This document shows positions 25,491 to 34,193 of a stretch of DNA of 64,000 nt, piece after piece; within the stretch, counting starts at the first letter, position 1; each line of letters begins with the position of its first letter. The notes beneath the pieces are model-generated. The model saw only the letters and a program-made list of their open reading frames with translations. It was not told the origin of the DNA and did not search any database. The translations under genes and the position numbers were made by a program. The DNA lies in contig NZ_JBQKFH010000011.1 of NCBI RefSeq assembly GCF_052119425.1, positions 1-64,000 on the forward strand, given 5' to 3'. This DNA is from Enterococcus_E cecorum_C (lineage in GTDB: Bacteria > Bacillota > Bacilli > Lactobacillales > Enterococcaceae).

Positions 25491-26931
25491 ATTTATTTTC
25501 AAAAGTCCATGTAACACCCTCATCTTGAGAATAAAAGCTTAAGTGTTCTGTCTCGCTGGCACTTGTAGATACATGAATGACCAGTTTACCCTCTTGATAA
25601 AATGGCATAGAAAGATATTGAAAATCCTCCAATTTCAATCCATAGGTCTTTACTTTTTCTGGCATTTCTTTCAATTGATTAAAGGGAAGAAGTACCTCTG
25701 TAAATGTTTTTCCGCCATCTTTGGTCATAAATATTTGAGAATGTGTCTGTGAAGCACCTGTCACACCGATAAAACCAAAGTCACTCGTAAAAAATTCGAT
25801 CCCTTCTGCCACACCAGCTACTCCAGCAAACGGATTTTCATGTATCATCTGCCAGTGCGTTCCGCTATCTTCTGTTTTTTCTAGCACATAGTATCTAGAT
25901 CCGGCTGCTGCATCTGCCACTTTTAAGCGATAACCAATAGATTTCTGTTCAGGAACAAAATAATACACACTACCATCCTGTGAATCTGTAGTCCATGTTT
26001 CGCTTTGCTGTGATTGGTTGATTATTTGCTTTTCTTGGGATTGATCGATTGAATCTGGCGTAAGATATTTTGGATTCAGAATTAATCGTAAAGGCGAAAT
26101 ATCTTCACGCTGTGGAATAAATAAGGAAACGGCAAAACCTTCGACAGCTCCTCCATTGTTGAGTTTAGCCAGTTCTTCTCTTCCTTTTTCGTCTATGGAT
26201 TCCAAACCTTCTGCTGTTGTAAATTGGCGTTTCCCAGTGTAAAGAAGGCCATATACATCGGCATCATTTGTAACTGTCAATGGAGAAATTTTTGCCCGAA
26301 TATCCACCTGATTGAACATTTGAAGTAAGGGCGCAAATGAGGCAGCTTCATCAAAAGTAGTGTTTGCCTTGCCATTCATCTGAATAATGAGCTTTTTAGA
26401 TTGTGCTTCATCGTAGGAAAGCAAAAAAGTCTGAACCTTTCCCGAAGTATCGCGTCCGTATAAAAAACCATCCACCTTTGTTATGGTGCCATTCTTTTTA
26501 AACTGCACAGAAAATTCATCCAGCACATACAATGTGTCTGGTACGTTCATTTTTTTCCTGATATCCTTTAACAAACCATATACGCCATCCTGATAAAGAT
26601 TACGATGGACGAATTCGACTTGCTTCTCATTTAAGAGTTGCATTATCTTCCAGGAGAGTTGCCCATGATAAGGAATCCCTGTATAAGTAATCAAGCCACC
26701 AAAAAACAGCGTAATTGCTAGAAAAGTAATCAGGCGAATCCGACTAAAAGAAGGCCAGTTTCCAAGACCTCTTAGAATCAACTTTACAAGCAAAAATACA
26801 ATGAGTATCCCCAAGCAAATCAGTAAAAGAGGCAGTCTACTTCTAAGCCCTCCTTTAAAACAAATCTGGTATACTTGATAAAGAACAAACGCATACAGCA
26901 GCAAAATCAGCCAGTCAACACTTTTTTTCAT
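25489..26931 (-). CDS. membrane-anchored protein with extracellular propeller-like repeats, unknown
   Basis: I do not recognise this 480-residue protein. The N-terminus has three membrane helices (about residues 8-25, 33-54 and 67-86). A large extracytoplasmic part follows. Its C-terminal third contains repeats of the BNR/sialidase-propeller type: VLEKTEDSGTHWQMI, IFMTKDGGKTFTEVLLP and SFYSQDEGVTWTFENK, each with an S/T-x-D-G/E-G-x-x-W/F pattern. Such Asp-box repeats occur in secreted propellers, but no sialidase active site is evident. AAGGAG precedes the ATG. It is monocistronic, and a binding or structural surface role is inferred. Confidence 0.7.
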   Translation of the reverse strand: MKKSVDWLILLLYAFVLYQVYQICFKGGLRSRLPLLLICLGILIVFLLVKLILRGLGNWPSFSRIRLITFLAITLFFGGLITYTGIPYHGQLSWKIMQLLNEKQVEFVHRNLYQDGVYGLLKDIRKKMNVPDTLYVLDEFSVQFKKNGTITKVDGFLYGRDTSGKVQTFLLSYDEAQSKKLIIQMNGKANTTFDEAASFAPLLQMFNQVDIRAKISPLTVTNDADVYGLLYTGKRQFTTAEGLESIDEKGREELAKLNNGGAVEGFAVSLFIPQREDISPLRLILNPKYLTPDSIDQSQEKQIINQSQQSETWTTDSQDGSVYYFVPEQKSIGYRLKVADAAAGSRYYVLEKTEDSGTHWQMIHENPFAGVAGVAEGIEFFTSDFGFIGVTGASQTHSQIFMTKDGGKTFTEVLLPFNQLKEMPEKVKTYGLKLEDFQYLSMPFYQEGKLVIHVSTSASETEHLSFYSQDEGVTWTFENK

Positions 26932-27232
26932 AAATAAATACTCCTTGAAATCAACGAATTCACCATAACATCAGATTATTTTCAGATTTAAACTAAATTA
27001 GACACAATAATAAGCAAAATAATCTTTACTTAACTATTGTACAATGAAATAGACTGTATAGACTACTCCTAATATTTCTGCATTATTATCTTAACCTTAT
27101 CTGACAAAGTTCCTATAAGAATTTTGTTGAAAGGTTCATCCAGAAGTTTGATAGTTTTGTGAACAAATGATTACGCACCATCTTGAGACTGCCTTAAAAG
27201 AACGGTGCGACCGAATCATTGAACTATAAAAT
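26932..27232. other. intergenic region with an imperfect inverted repeat
   Basis: About 300 bases without a gene. AATGATTACGCACC (27166-27179) faces GGTGCGACCGAATCATT (27204-27220), which could form a stem with a small bulge and a 24-base loop. No reading frame or known RNA motif fits. The rest is AT-rich and contains the promoter region of the 480-residue protein gene. Confidence 0.4.
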
Positions 27233-27271
27233 AAGCCCTTATCTCTGACTTTACTTCAAAGATAAGGGCTT
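27233..27271 (-). terminator. terminator of the VanZ-like gene
   Basis: AAGCCCTTATCT pairs with AGATAAGGGCTT. The minus-strand 3' side continues as ATTTTAT. It begins nine bases after the stop. Confidence 0.85.
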
Positions 27272-27279
27272 AAAGTTTG

Positions 27280-27777
27280 CTATCTTTTCTTCCATGCACG
27301 AAACAACAATACAATTACTACGGCACATAAAGCTCCAGCACCATCTAGCATCACATCTTGGAATAATGGTGTCCGTCCACCGGTTAACATTTGGTGAAAC
27401 TCATCGCTGGCCGCATAACCCAAAGCCGCAAAAACACTAACCGGGGCACACAGCCAAGCAAGATTTAATTTCGCGCTTAATCCTAAAAATAAACTTCCAC
27501 CTAAAATAAAGTAAGTGGTAAAGTGAGCAGCTTTGCGAATAAAAAATTCCACAAAATGAAAATAACCCGAATGTGCAATACTCACGGTTGAACCGGCATA
27601 ATCAAAAGAAATCTTACTCAACCAGTCACGTAGCGGCTCGTCTTTTAATAGTTTGGTCAGCAAAGATATTTGAGATTGTTGCTCATAAGTTTGCGATGAA
27701 CTGTAAAATAAGATTGCCATCATGATTAACGTAACAATAAGATAAAAGTTCCCATTTTTTCTAGATTGTTTAAACAT
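27280..27777 (-). CDS. VanZ-like family membrane protein
   Basis: A 165-residue integral membrane protein with about four helices. It shows the VanZ-like family pattern: YSSSQTYEQQS early, FIRKAAHFTTYFILGG in the middle, and ASDEFHQMLTGGRTPLFQDV with DGAGAL at the end. VanZ itself gives low-level teicoplanin resistance by an unknown mechanism. Most family members are of unknown function and this one is not in a van cluster. AT-rich leader, own terminator. Confidence 0.85.
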   Translation of the reverse strand: MFKQSRKNGNFYLIVTLIMMAILFYSSSQTYEQQSQISLLTKLLKDEPLRDWLSKISFDYAGSTVSIAHSGYFHFVEFFIRKAAHFTTYFILGGSLFLGLSAKLNLAWLCAPVSVFAALGYAASDEFHQMLTGGRTPLFQDVMLDGAGALCAVVIVLLFRAWKKR

Positions 27778-27888
27778 TTTTGTCCTCTACTTATGTCATT
27801 ATTATGAAGAAATACTTGACCTACTTCTTTTCTTTTTATAGCTTAACACGAATGACAACTTTTGAATAGTCGATATCTTTTGAAGTAG

Positions 27889-27957
27889 AGCGGACTTTCC
27901 CGACGTTCCGGACAACCTTATCCGCTCGTGGCTGAGCAAGTCGCTTCACAACCTTTA
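27889..27957 (-). repeat. mosaic intergenic repeat, single module
   Basis: CGGACTTTCCCGACGTTCCG, GACAACCTTATCCGCTCGTG and GTCGCTTCACAACCTTTA form one complete module, closely matching 22490-22553. Its terminal TTTA supplies the TAA stop codon of the UPF0340 gene. Confidence 0.88.
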
Positions 27958-28500
27958 TTCATATTTTGCGCGTGGGCCGCCGATGTATTTTGGTCGGCTA
28001 TAAAGGGCAGTTACATGTGCACCGCCAAGTTCGCGGATACTTGGGCGAATCGGTACTTGGACGTGTTTGATATGCATGCCAATTGAGGTATCTCCTAAAT
28101 CGATTCCTGCTTTGGCCACGAGATGCTCCACTTCGACTGGTTCGGTAAAATAGCGAAAAGCAGCCACACTACAAGCCCCACCTGCATGTAACTGAGGGAC
28201 AACGGCAACTTCTTCTAGATTGTAACGTTCTTGCGCGGCTCTTTCCACAACCAGGGCACGATTTAAATGCTCACACCCTTGGACTGCTAGAAAAATTTGC
28301 TGCTCTGACAAAATCGCAAGCAAAGTTTCAACGACCCATTCTCCAATCTCTTGACTCGAATTTTTGCCAATCACGCCACCAGCAATTTCACTAGTGGAAC
28401 AACCCAAGACAAAAATATCCCCGGCTTTTAGCTGTGCTTTAGCCAAAACCTCTCGCGTAATCGTTGTTAACTCACGGATTAATCGTTCTTTTTCAATCAT
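27955..28500 (-). CDS. UPF0340 / TIGR01440 family protein
   Basis: A 181-residue cytoplasmic protein of the YwlG family, function unknown. Typical blocks are GCSTSEIAGGVIGKNSS, VQGCEHLNRALVVER, PQLHAGGACSVAA, GIDLGDTSIGMHIKHVQVP and GGAHVTALYSRPKYIGGPRA. It starts directly after the ECF gene stop (TAAATG), with GGGGG upstream, so it is the last gene of the kinase-ECF-UPF0340 operon. Its stop codon lies in a mosaic repeat. The operon context hints at coenzyme salvage, but that is inference. Confidence 0.9.
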   Translation of the reverse strand: MIEKERLIRELTTITREVLAKAQLKAGDIFVLGCSTSEIAGGVIGKNSSQEIGEWVVETLLAILSEQQIFLAVQGCEHLNRALVVERAAQERYNLEEVAVVPQLHAGGACSVAAFRYFTEPVEVEHLVAKAGIDLGDTSIGMHIKHVQVPIRPSIRELGGAHVTALYSRPKYIGGPRAKYE

Positions 28501-28998
28501 TTACTTTACCCCCAGATGTAGCATTTTCTTACTGCGCGAAATAGCTCCATAGCTTAAATAGGTCACACCCATTCCAAATGCCGTCTGAACGATATTTCCT
28601 GGAATCGAGGCAATCCCTGCTGGCCATGTATAAAGCAGACTGGTCGCAAAAAAATAACCAACAACCATCCACACACTAGCTAAAAGTAAACTCCAAACTT
28701 TGGCAAAGGGTAGACCACTATGAAAGAGTTGACCGGCAATATATCCTTGAAGTCCATGAATTACAAAAGAAAAAATCATCCACTGTGGATATCCTGATAA
28801 TAAGTCAATGAGCCCGCCACTTAAACTACCCACAATCAAACCACCTGTGCCACCAAATAAACAAGCACTCAAATAAATACCCACTTCACACAATGTCACA
28901 ATTCCTTTTGTCGCAGGTATTGGAATAATCACCATCATTGATAAGGCGACGGTCAAAGCTGTCATCATCGCCAATTGTGCTAATCTTTTTACTTTCAT
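28501..28998 (-). CDS. ECF transporter substrate-binding (S) component, vitamin type
   Basis: A membrane protein of five to six helices, about 165 residues, of the S-component type that docks on the shared EcfAA'T module. The N-terminus MKVKRLAQLAMMTALTVALS and the GIYLSACLFGGTGGLIVGSL segment are characteristic. A GTG at 29007 is possible, but AGGTG suits the ATG at 28998. It is directly behind a B6-type kinase gene, so pyridoxine or hydroxymethylpyrimidine is the likely substrate. I see no TPP riboswitch upstream, which slightly favours vitamin B6. The shared energising genes are not in the window. Confidence 0.82.
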   Translation of the reverse strand: MKVKRLAQLAMMTALTVALSMMVIIPIPATKGIVTLCEVGIYLSACLFGGTGGLIVGSLSGGLIDLLSGYPQWMIFSFVIHGLQGYIAGQLFHSGLPFAKVWSLLLASVWMVVGYFFATSLLYTWPAGIASIPGNIVQTAFGMGVTYLSYGAISRSKKMLHLGVK

Positions 28999-29007
28999 TT
29001 TCTTCAC

Positions 29008-29805
29008 CTAATTTCCTTTTATTTGCGGCCAAACATTGCCACTTTCCTCTGTGACAAAAAATCCAGCTTGAATGGCCTGATACACATATTTTTTAGCTTC
29101 CTGACTGGCTCCAAGAAGTGAATGATTTTGTGCCAATGCCCCACACAACGCACTGGATAAACAGCAACCCGCACCATTGATTGTCGCCTGCTTGATTTTG
29201 GGTGCCTGTAAAACATGAACCACATCATCCAAAACCAAAAAGTCCACTGCTTGATTGCCTGACAAACGCGCGCCAACTTTCAAGTAAACCGCACACTGAA
29301 ACCGCGCTTGCAAACTTTGGGCCAAATTCTGCACGCTAGCCAGGTCATCGGGAATCTTTTCTCCCAATAATAAACAAGCTTCTGGCAAATTCGGCGTAAG
29401 GATGGTCGCAATTGCCAATAAGGGTTGTAAAGCAGCAAGATAGTCTTGATTCGCTTGCTGAGAAGTTTCCTTAAAAGCCAATACCGGATCAATGACTATC
29501 GGAATTTTTCCAATAAACGGCTGACAAAATTGATAAACTGCTTTTATTTGTTCAGGATTTGCTAGCAGTCCAATCTTAATGCCCGCCAATCGATTTTGAA
29601 AATTTTGCGCAATCGTAGCCAGTTGCATCTCAAAGGTTGCAATGTCCATTTCGTGAAAAACAAATTCTCCTTGCTCTATACCAGCCACTAGACTAATCAC
29701 GCTCAACGAAAAGAAACCATAATGCTCCATCGTTTTCATATCTGTACCAATACCGCCACCGCCGAGCACATCTAGCCCGCCAATGGTTAATAAACATCGC
29801 TTCAT
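29008..29805 (-). CDS. ribokinase-family B6/HMP kinase (PdxK/ThiD-like)
   Basis: Phosphorylates pyridoxal-type or hydroxymethylpyrimidine substrates. The 265-residue protein has the N-terminal GGLDVLGGGGIGTDMKTME block, IPIVIDPVLAFKE, TPNLPEACLLLG and the anion-hole motif INGAGCCLSSALCGAL. Here the usual catalytic Asp of GTGD is a Cys (GAGC), as in the PdxK of B. subtilis and staphylococci. The lid position that I recall as a second Cys in the staphylococcal enzyme is Phe here. It is first in an operon with the ECF S component and UPF0340. Confidence 0.85.
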   Translation of the reverse strand: MKRCLLTIGGLDVLGGGGIGTDMKTMEHYGFFSLSVISLVAGIEQGEFVFHEMDIATFEMQLATIAQNFQNRLAGIKIGLLANPEQIKAVYQFCQPFIGKIPIVIDPVLAFKETSQQANQDYLAALQPLLAIATILTPNLPEACLLLGEKIPDDLASVQNLAQSLQARFQCAVYLKVGARLSGNQAVDFLVLDDVVHVLQAPKIKQATINGAGCCLSSALCGALAQNHSLLGASQEAKKYVYQAIQAGFFVTEESGNVWPQIKGN

Positions 29806-29991
29806 CCATACACCTCACTTCTTTTCTTTTATTATACCGATTTTTGATGATTCCCCTACAACCAATTGGACGAAAATTTACCCAACCAATTTATGATTTT
29901 CAAATCAGCTAGTTCTGCTTCCCTTTTCCTAGCTTTTTCAAGAAAATAACATTATAATGAGAATGATTTCATAATTGAAAGGATGACTGAA

Positions 29992-31776
29992 ATGAAGTAT
30001 GCAATCAACTGGGATTTAGAATCAATTTTTGCTGGCGGAAGTAGTTCTGAAAGCTTGCAACAAGAATTACAAGAAATCAGCACAAAAATAAAAGAATTCC
30101 ACCAATTAGTCGACGCTTTTACACCAAATACTGAAAATCAAGTAGAAGCATTGACCGATATTTTAGCAGTTCACGAAGAAATTCAAAAAAGCTTTACTGA
30201 ATGTGGCTCATTTATCGAAGCTTTGAACTCTGCAAATATCCACGACCAACAAGCCAAATTATTAACTGGTCAACTTTACAGCAATCTTCCTGCTTTTCAA
30301 CTAGCCACAACAATTTTAAATAAGAAATTTGCTAGCTACAGCGAAGAAGATTGGCAAAACTTAATGACACACTTTAGTCAAATTGCTTTCCGACTATCTG
30401 AAATGCGCAGAGATGGCCAAGAATTATTAGATGAACAATCTGAAAATATTATCAATACCTTGGCACTAGATGGTCAAAGTGCTTGGAGTCAACACTACGA
30501 TACCATCGTCGCAAGTATCCAAATTCCATTTAACGGCGAAATGCTTTCAGCCGGTCAAGCCTTCAACACCATGATGTCTAGCCAAGATAAAGCGGTCCGT
30601 CAAGAATTATTCGAAAAATGGGAAAAAGCTTGGAGCGAAAAAGCAGATATTTTTGCTGACACGTTAAATCACTTGGATGGGTTCCGTTTAAATAACTACA
30701 AATTACACGGCGTACAAGATTACCTAAAACAACCTTTGGAATACAACCGTTTGGACAAAGAAACGCTAGACATGATGTGGGGAACCATTCAAAAAAATAA
30801 ACAACCAATTATCGACTTCTTGACACGTAAAGCGCAATTGTTCGGTAAGGATAAAATGGATTGGCAAGACCAAGATGCACCGATTGTTTTAGGTGATTTT
30901 GAAGAACGTCGCTATACTTTTGATCAAGCCGCAGATTTTATCGTGGAAAACTTTAAGAAATTTTCTCCTAAAATGTCTGAATTTGCGCAAATGGCCTTTG
31001 ATAAAGCCTGGATTGAAGCAGAAGATCGCCCTGGTAAACGTCCTGGTGGTTATTGTACAAGTCTACCTAAGTCACAAGAATCTCGTATCTTTATGACTTA
31101 TGGTGAATCAGTCAATGAAGTTTCCACTTTGGCGCACGAATTAGGACATGCTTTCCATAGCCATGTCATGTGGGATTTACCTACTTTGAACCAAGACTAC
31201 GCGATGAACGTTGCTGAAACGGCAAGTACTTTTGCAGAATTAATCGTGGCAGATGCAACCTTAAAAGAAGCCAAAACAGATGAAGAAAAAATCAATTTGC
31301 TAGATGTGAAATTACAAAATGCAATTGCAATGTTTATGAACATTCACGCACGCTTTATCTTTGAAAGCAACTTCTATGCAGCACGTCAAAAAGGCTTAGT
31401 AGCAACGGATGAAATTACACGTTTAATGGTCGAAGCACAAAAAGAAGCTTATATCGATGGTTTAGGCAGCTATCACCCACATTTCTGGGCAGCTAAACTA
31501 CACTTCTTTATTGATGAAGTACCATTTTATAACTTCCCATACACATTTGGTTACTTATTCAGCTTAGGAATTTATGCCAAAGCTAGCCAACATGCAGATG
31601 GTTTTGAAGATCAATACATTGCGTTACTCCGCGATACAGCAAGTATGACGACGGAAGAATTAGCGAAAAAACACCTAGATACCGACTTACACCAAGCAAC
31701 TTTCTGGCAAGCAGGTATCGATATGGTTCTAAAAGATATCGCAACCTTCATGGAATTAACAGAAAAATATATCTAA
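29992..31776 (+). CDS. pepF: oligoendopeptidase F (M3 family)
   Basis: A cytoplasmic zinc peptidase that cuts oligopeptides of roughly 7-17 residues. The metal site HELGHAFHSH with the downstream glutamate segment (NVAETASTFAEL) is complete. The length near 594 is normal. The first ATG (29983) abuts AAAGG, so the ATG at 29992 (MKYAINWDLESIF) is preferred. TATAAT at 29953-29958 is the likely -10, and the adjoining GAGAATGATTTCATAAT resembles a Fur-family box only weakly. Monocistronic with a hairpin terminator. Confidence 0.95.
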   Translation: MKYAINWDLESIFAGGSSSESLQQELQEISTKIKEFHQLVDAFTPNTENQVEALTDILAVHEEIQKSFTECGSFIEALNSANIHDQQAKLLTGQLYSNLPAFQLATTILNKKFASYSEEDWQNLMTHFSQIAFRLSEMRRDGQELLDEQSENIINTLALDGQSAWSQHYDTIVASIQIPFNGEMLSAGQAFNTMMSSQDKAVRQELFEKWEKAWSEKADIFADTLNHLDGFRLNNYKLHGVQDYLKQPLEYNRLDKETLDMMWGTIQKNKQPIIDFLTRKAQLFGKDKMDWQDQDAPIVLGDFEERRYTFDQAADFIVENFKKFSPKMSEFAQMAFDKAWIEAEDRPGKRPGGYCTSLPKSQESRIFMTYGESVNEVSTLAHELGHAFHSHVMWDLPTLNQDYAMNVAETASTFAELIVADATLKEAKTDEEKINLLDVKLQNAIAMFMNIHARFIFESNFYAARQKGLVATDEITRLMVEAQKEAYIDGLGSYHPHFWAAKLHFFIDEVPFYNFPYTFGYLFSLGIYAKASQHADGFEDQYIALLRDTASMTTEELAKKHLDTDLHQATFWQAGIDMVLKDIATFMELTEKYI

Positions 31777-31794
31777 TTTGTTACAGATTAAATG

Positions 31795-31832
31795 CGCACC
31801 CTATATCTAATCGCTATGGTATAGGGTGTGTT
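31795..31832 (+). terminator. pepF terminator
   Basis: CACCCTATA pairs with TATAGGGTG, followed by TGTTTTGG. The T run is modest and the following gene begins soon after, so some read-through is plausible. Confidence 0.7.
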
Positions 31833-31850
31833 TTGGTAAGGAGGATTTTG

Positions 31851-32417
31851 ATGGAATATATTACCCCCATACTAACTACACAACGATTAATCTTACGCCC
31901 ACTCAGTGTTGAAGACGCCCATGAAATGTTTCATCATTGGGCTAGTGATACTAAAGTAACAAAATACCTCACCTGGACAGCTTATCAATATGAGCATGAA
32001 GTAAAAGAGCGACTCCGATTACGGGAAAAACGCTACCAAAACAAAGAAATACTGGACTGGGGATTGGTGGTCAAAGAAACAAATACATTAATTGGCACAA
32101 TCACCGTGGTTGAATATGATGAAAATATTGGCACAATGGAGATTGGTTATGCCATTGGTCGCCCTTGGTGGCATCAAGGATATACGTCAGAAGCATTCAG
32201 CCGAGTGATTACCTACTTATTTGAACACTACCCTTGGTTAAACCGTATTGAAGCAAGTCATGACGTGAACAATCCAAATTCCGGTAAAGTAATGCAAAAA
32301 TGTGGACTACAATTTGAAGGAATTCTGCGACAAAAAGGAAAAAATAACTGTGGAATTGTTGATATTGCGATGTATGCTATCTTACGCAAAGATTATCTTT
32401 CACAAAATACTCCATAG
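31851..32417 (+). CDS. GNAT N-acetyltransferase, RimJ/RimL type
   Basis: Transfers an acetyl group from acetyl-CoA to an amine. The 188-residue protein starts TQRLILRPLSVEDA, has MEIGYAIGRPWWHQGYTSEA with the acetyl-CoA loop, and RIEASHDVNNPNSGKVMQKC with GLQFEG, all typical of the RimJ/RimL branch. AAGGAGGATTTTGATG fixes the start inside a slightly longer open frame. The substrate is unknown. Ribosomal protein N-termini are one family option. Confidence 0.9.
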   Translation: MEYITPILTTQRLILRPLSVEDAHEMFHHWASDTKVTKYLTWTAYQYEHEVKERLRLREKRYQNKEILDWGLVVKETNTLIGTITVVEYDENIGTMEIGYAIGRPWWHQGYTSEAFSRVITYLFEHYPWLNRIEASHDVNNPNSGKVMQKCGLQFEGILRQKGKNNCGIVDIAMYAILRKDYLSQNTP

Positions 32418-32429
32418 CATTGAACAAAT

Positions 32430-32527
32430 ACCCGTTGTAAAAATTCGTCCTCCCATCTATATGTTTCTCAACGGAAGATAAACTTCTGAATTTTTTCCTG
32501 TCTGATTACACAGTTTAAGACCTCATA
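32430..32527 (-). repeat. divergent mosaic repeat fragment
   Basis: AAATTCGTCCTCCC, TTTCTCAACGGAAGATAAAC and GTTTAAGACCTCA align in order with AAGTTCGCCCTCCC, TTTCTCAGCGGTAGGTAAGC and CTTCACGACCTTA of the 10310 copy. It is a decayed member. Confidence 0.5.
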
Positions 32528-32532
32528 ATGAA

Positions 32533-32570
32533 AACGCATGACTCATTCACTTTGAGTCATGCGTTTTTGC
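32533..32570. terminator. bidirectional terminator after the GNAT gene
   Basis: A perfect 15-bp stem AAAACGCATGACTCA/TGAGTCATGCGTTTT with T runs on both strands. Confidence 0.92.
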
Positions 32571-32575
32571 AACAA

Positions 32576-32602
32576 AAAAGCCCACTATAAAAGCGGGCTT
32601 TT
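32576..32602 (-). terminator. terminator of the hxlR-type gene
   Basis: On the minus strand AAAAGCCCGCTTTTATAGTG folds with GGGCTTTTTT. It begins three bases after the stop. Confidence 0.8.
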
Positions 32603-32605
32603 CTC

Positions 32606-32971
32606 TTATCCTCGATTTTTTTGTTCCAGATAAGCGCGATGTTTTAAACCGAAATAATGTAATTGGTCCAAAATAGGTGCTAATTCTTTACCATGTTCCG
32701 TCAAGCAATACTCGACTTTTGGTGGAACAGTTGGGTAAACGACACGCTTAATTAAATCTTCTGCCTCTAATTCGCGCAAATTTTTCGTCAACATTTTCTG
32801 CGTAATACCAGGAATCGCTCGTTGTAAGACTGAAAAACGTACGGTCGGATTTTTAAATATTTGCATCAGGATTTTCAATTTCCACTTACCGCTCAAGACT
32901 TCCAAACCATCTTCCACACGGCAAGTCATCACATTAAGCGTCTTAGGATTTGCGATTGTTTCTTCGTTCAT
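32606..32971 (-). CDS. HxlR-family transcriptional regulator
   Basis: A 121-residue winged-helix regulator. The family core is clear: CRVEDGLEVLSGKWKLKILM, RFSVLQRAIPGITQKMLTKN and VEYCLTEHGKEL. A cysteine near the N-terminus (Cys17), directly before the HTH domain, is the position used as a redox or electrophile sensor in YodB/HypR-type members. It is divergent from the LLM oxidoreductase gene, and the shared intergenic region carries an operator-like sequence that also occurs upstream of the VOC dioxygenase gene 11 kb away. Repression of those genes with relief by quinones or aldehydes is inferred. Confidence 0.92.
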   Translation of the reverse strand: MNEETIANPKTLNVMTCRVEDGLEVLSGKWKLKILMQIFKNPTVRFSVLQRAIPGITQKMLTKNLRELEAEDLIKRVVYPTVPPKVEYCLTEHGKELAPILDQLHYFGLKHRAYLEQKNRG

Positions 32972-32987
32972 AGGCCATTCCTTCCAA

Positions 32988-33056
32988 TAGTATCTTTTTG
33001 GTAACTAGGGCAATAAAAAGTGCCTACTTCTCAAATGCTTTTTGATGTTCTATAGT
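32988..33056 (+). promoter_or_regulatory. operator-promoter of the LLM oxidoreductase gene (probable HxlR site)
   Basis: GTATCTTTTTGGTAACTAGG (from 32990) and AATAAAAAGTGCCTACTTC (to 33030) form imperfect inverted arms. Exactly 20 bases later comes TATAGT (33051-33056). The same two arms and the same 20-base gap to TATAGT occur at 44156-44223. The -35 at 17-base spacing (TTCTCA) is poor and is overlapped by the right arm. Confidence 0.7.
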
Positions 33057-33091
33057 GATTATACGAAAAAGAAAAGAAAAGAGGAAATAAA

Positions 33092-34138
33092 ATGATTGAA
33101 TTAGGAATTTCTACTTTTGGTGAAACAACCCCTATTGAACATACCGGCGAAGTATTATCCCACGATCAACGCATTCGCAATATGATTAAAGAAATCGAGC
33201 TTGCCGATCAAGTCGGATTAGACATTTATGCCGTTGGTGAACATCACCGCAAAGATTTTGCCGTCTCTGCTCCTGAAATTATTCTAGCTGCAGGTGCCGT
33301 GAATACGAAACATATCAAGCTATCGAGCGCCACCACAAACATTTCGCCCAACGATCCCGTGCGCGTATTTCAAAATTTTGCAACAGTGGACGCTTTATCC
33401 AATGGTCGTGCAGAAATCATGCTTGGTCGCGGCTCATTTATCGAATCTTTCCCATTATTTGGTTATAACTTAGAAGATTATGAGGAATTATTCAATGAAA
33501 AATTAGCCATGATGCTAGAATTGAACAAAGGTGAAATACTGACATGGAAAGGAGATTTCACGCAAACAGTTGATCATCGGGGAGTCTATCCGCGTCCCGT
33601 TAATGGGAAGTTACCATTATGGGTAGCGACAGGCGGCTCACCAGATTCAACCTTACGTATCGCAAGTCTAGGCTTACCGATTGTTTATGCGATTATCGGA
33701 GGCAATCCAATGCATTTTAAACCATTAATTGATTACTATCATCGCGTGGGGAAAGCTTACCATCATCCTGCTGAAAACTTAAAAGTCGCCGCACATTCTT
33801 GGGGATTTGTGAAGGAAAATCATGAGGAGGCCATCGAGCAATATTTCCATCCTACGAAAACTTTAACCGATCAATTGGCTATGGAACGTCCACATTGGCA
33901 AGAAATGACAAAAGAACAATATCTACAAGCTGTTTCCGATGAAGGGGCGATGTTTGTCGGTAATGTTGAACATGTCGCGAACAAAATCATTCGTATCATG
34001 GAAACCCTTGGCCTAGAGCGCTTTATGCTGCATCTGCCGGTTGGTTCGATTCCTCATGAAGATACCATGCACGCGATTAAATTATATGGTGAGGAAGTCG
34101 CTCCTCGTGTAAGACACTATTTTGAGAAGAAAATCTAA
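33092..34138 (+). CDS. LLM-class flavin-dependent oxidoreductase (luciferase-like)
   Basis: A 348-residue TIM-barrel monooxygenase-like protein using FMN/F420-type cofactors. Family segments include MIELGISTFGET, YAVGEHHRKDFAVSAP, NGRAEIMLGRGSFIESFPLFG and PLWVATGGSPDS. GAGGAAATAAAATG supports the start. It is divergent from the HxlR gene, whose family usually controls the adjacent gene, and likely works in detoxifying an electrophile. The physiological substrate is unknown. Confidence 0.92.
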   Translation: MIELGISTFGETTPIEHTGEVLSHDQRIRNMIKEIELADQVGLDIYAVGEHHRKDFAVSAPEIILAAGAVNTKHIKLSSATTNISPNDPVRVFQNFATVDALSNGRAEIMLGRGSFIESFPLFGYNLEDYEELFNEKLAMMLELNKGEILTWKGDFTQTVDHRGVYPRPVNGKLPLWVATGGSPDSTLRIASLGLPIVYAIIGGNPMHFKPLIDYYHRVGKAYHHPAENLKVAAHSWGFVKENHEEAIEQYFHPTKTLTDQLAMERPHWQEMTKEQYLQAVSDEGAMFVGNVEHVANKIIRIMETLGLERFMLHLPVGSIPHEDTMHAIKLYGEEVAPRVRHYFEKKI

Positions 34139-34193
34139 GAAATAAAATAAAAATTTATGTTTTCATTTGAATTTTTTCTAAGCTTTTGCGACA

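Noticed and set aside
27121..27230. Remnant insertion-sequence end
   Set aside because: The inverted repeat is internal to a gene-free region, without transposase fragments or target duplications.
29950..29976. Fur/PerR-like box (ATAATGAGAATGATTTCATA) at the pepF promoter
   Set aside because: Only about 10 of 14 positions fit and symmetry is poor; the AT-rich background makes chance likely.
29806..29991. TPP riboswitch in front of the kinase-ECF operon
   Set aside because: No CTGAGA or other TPP core sequence is present on the minus strand.
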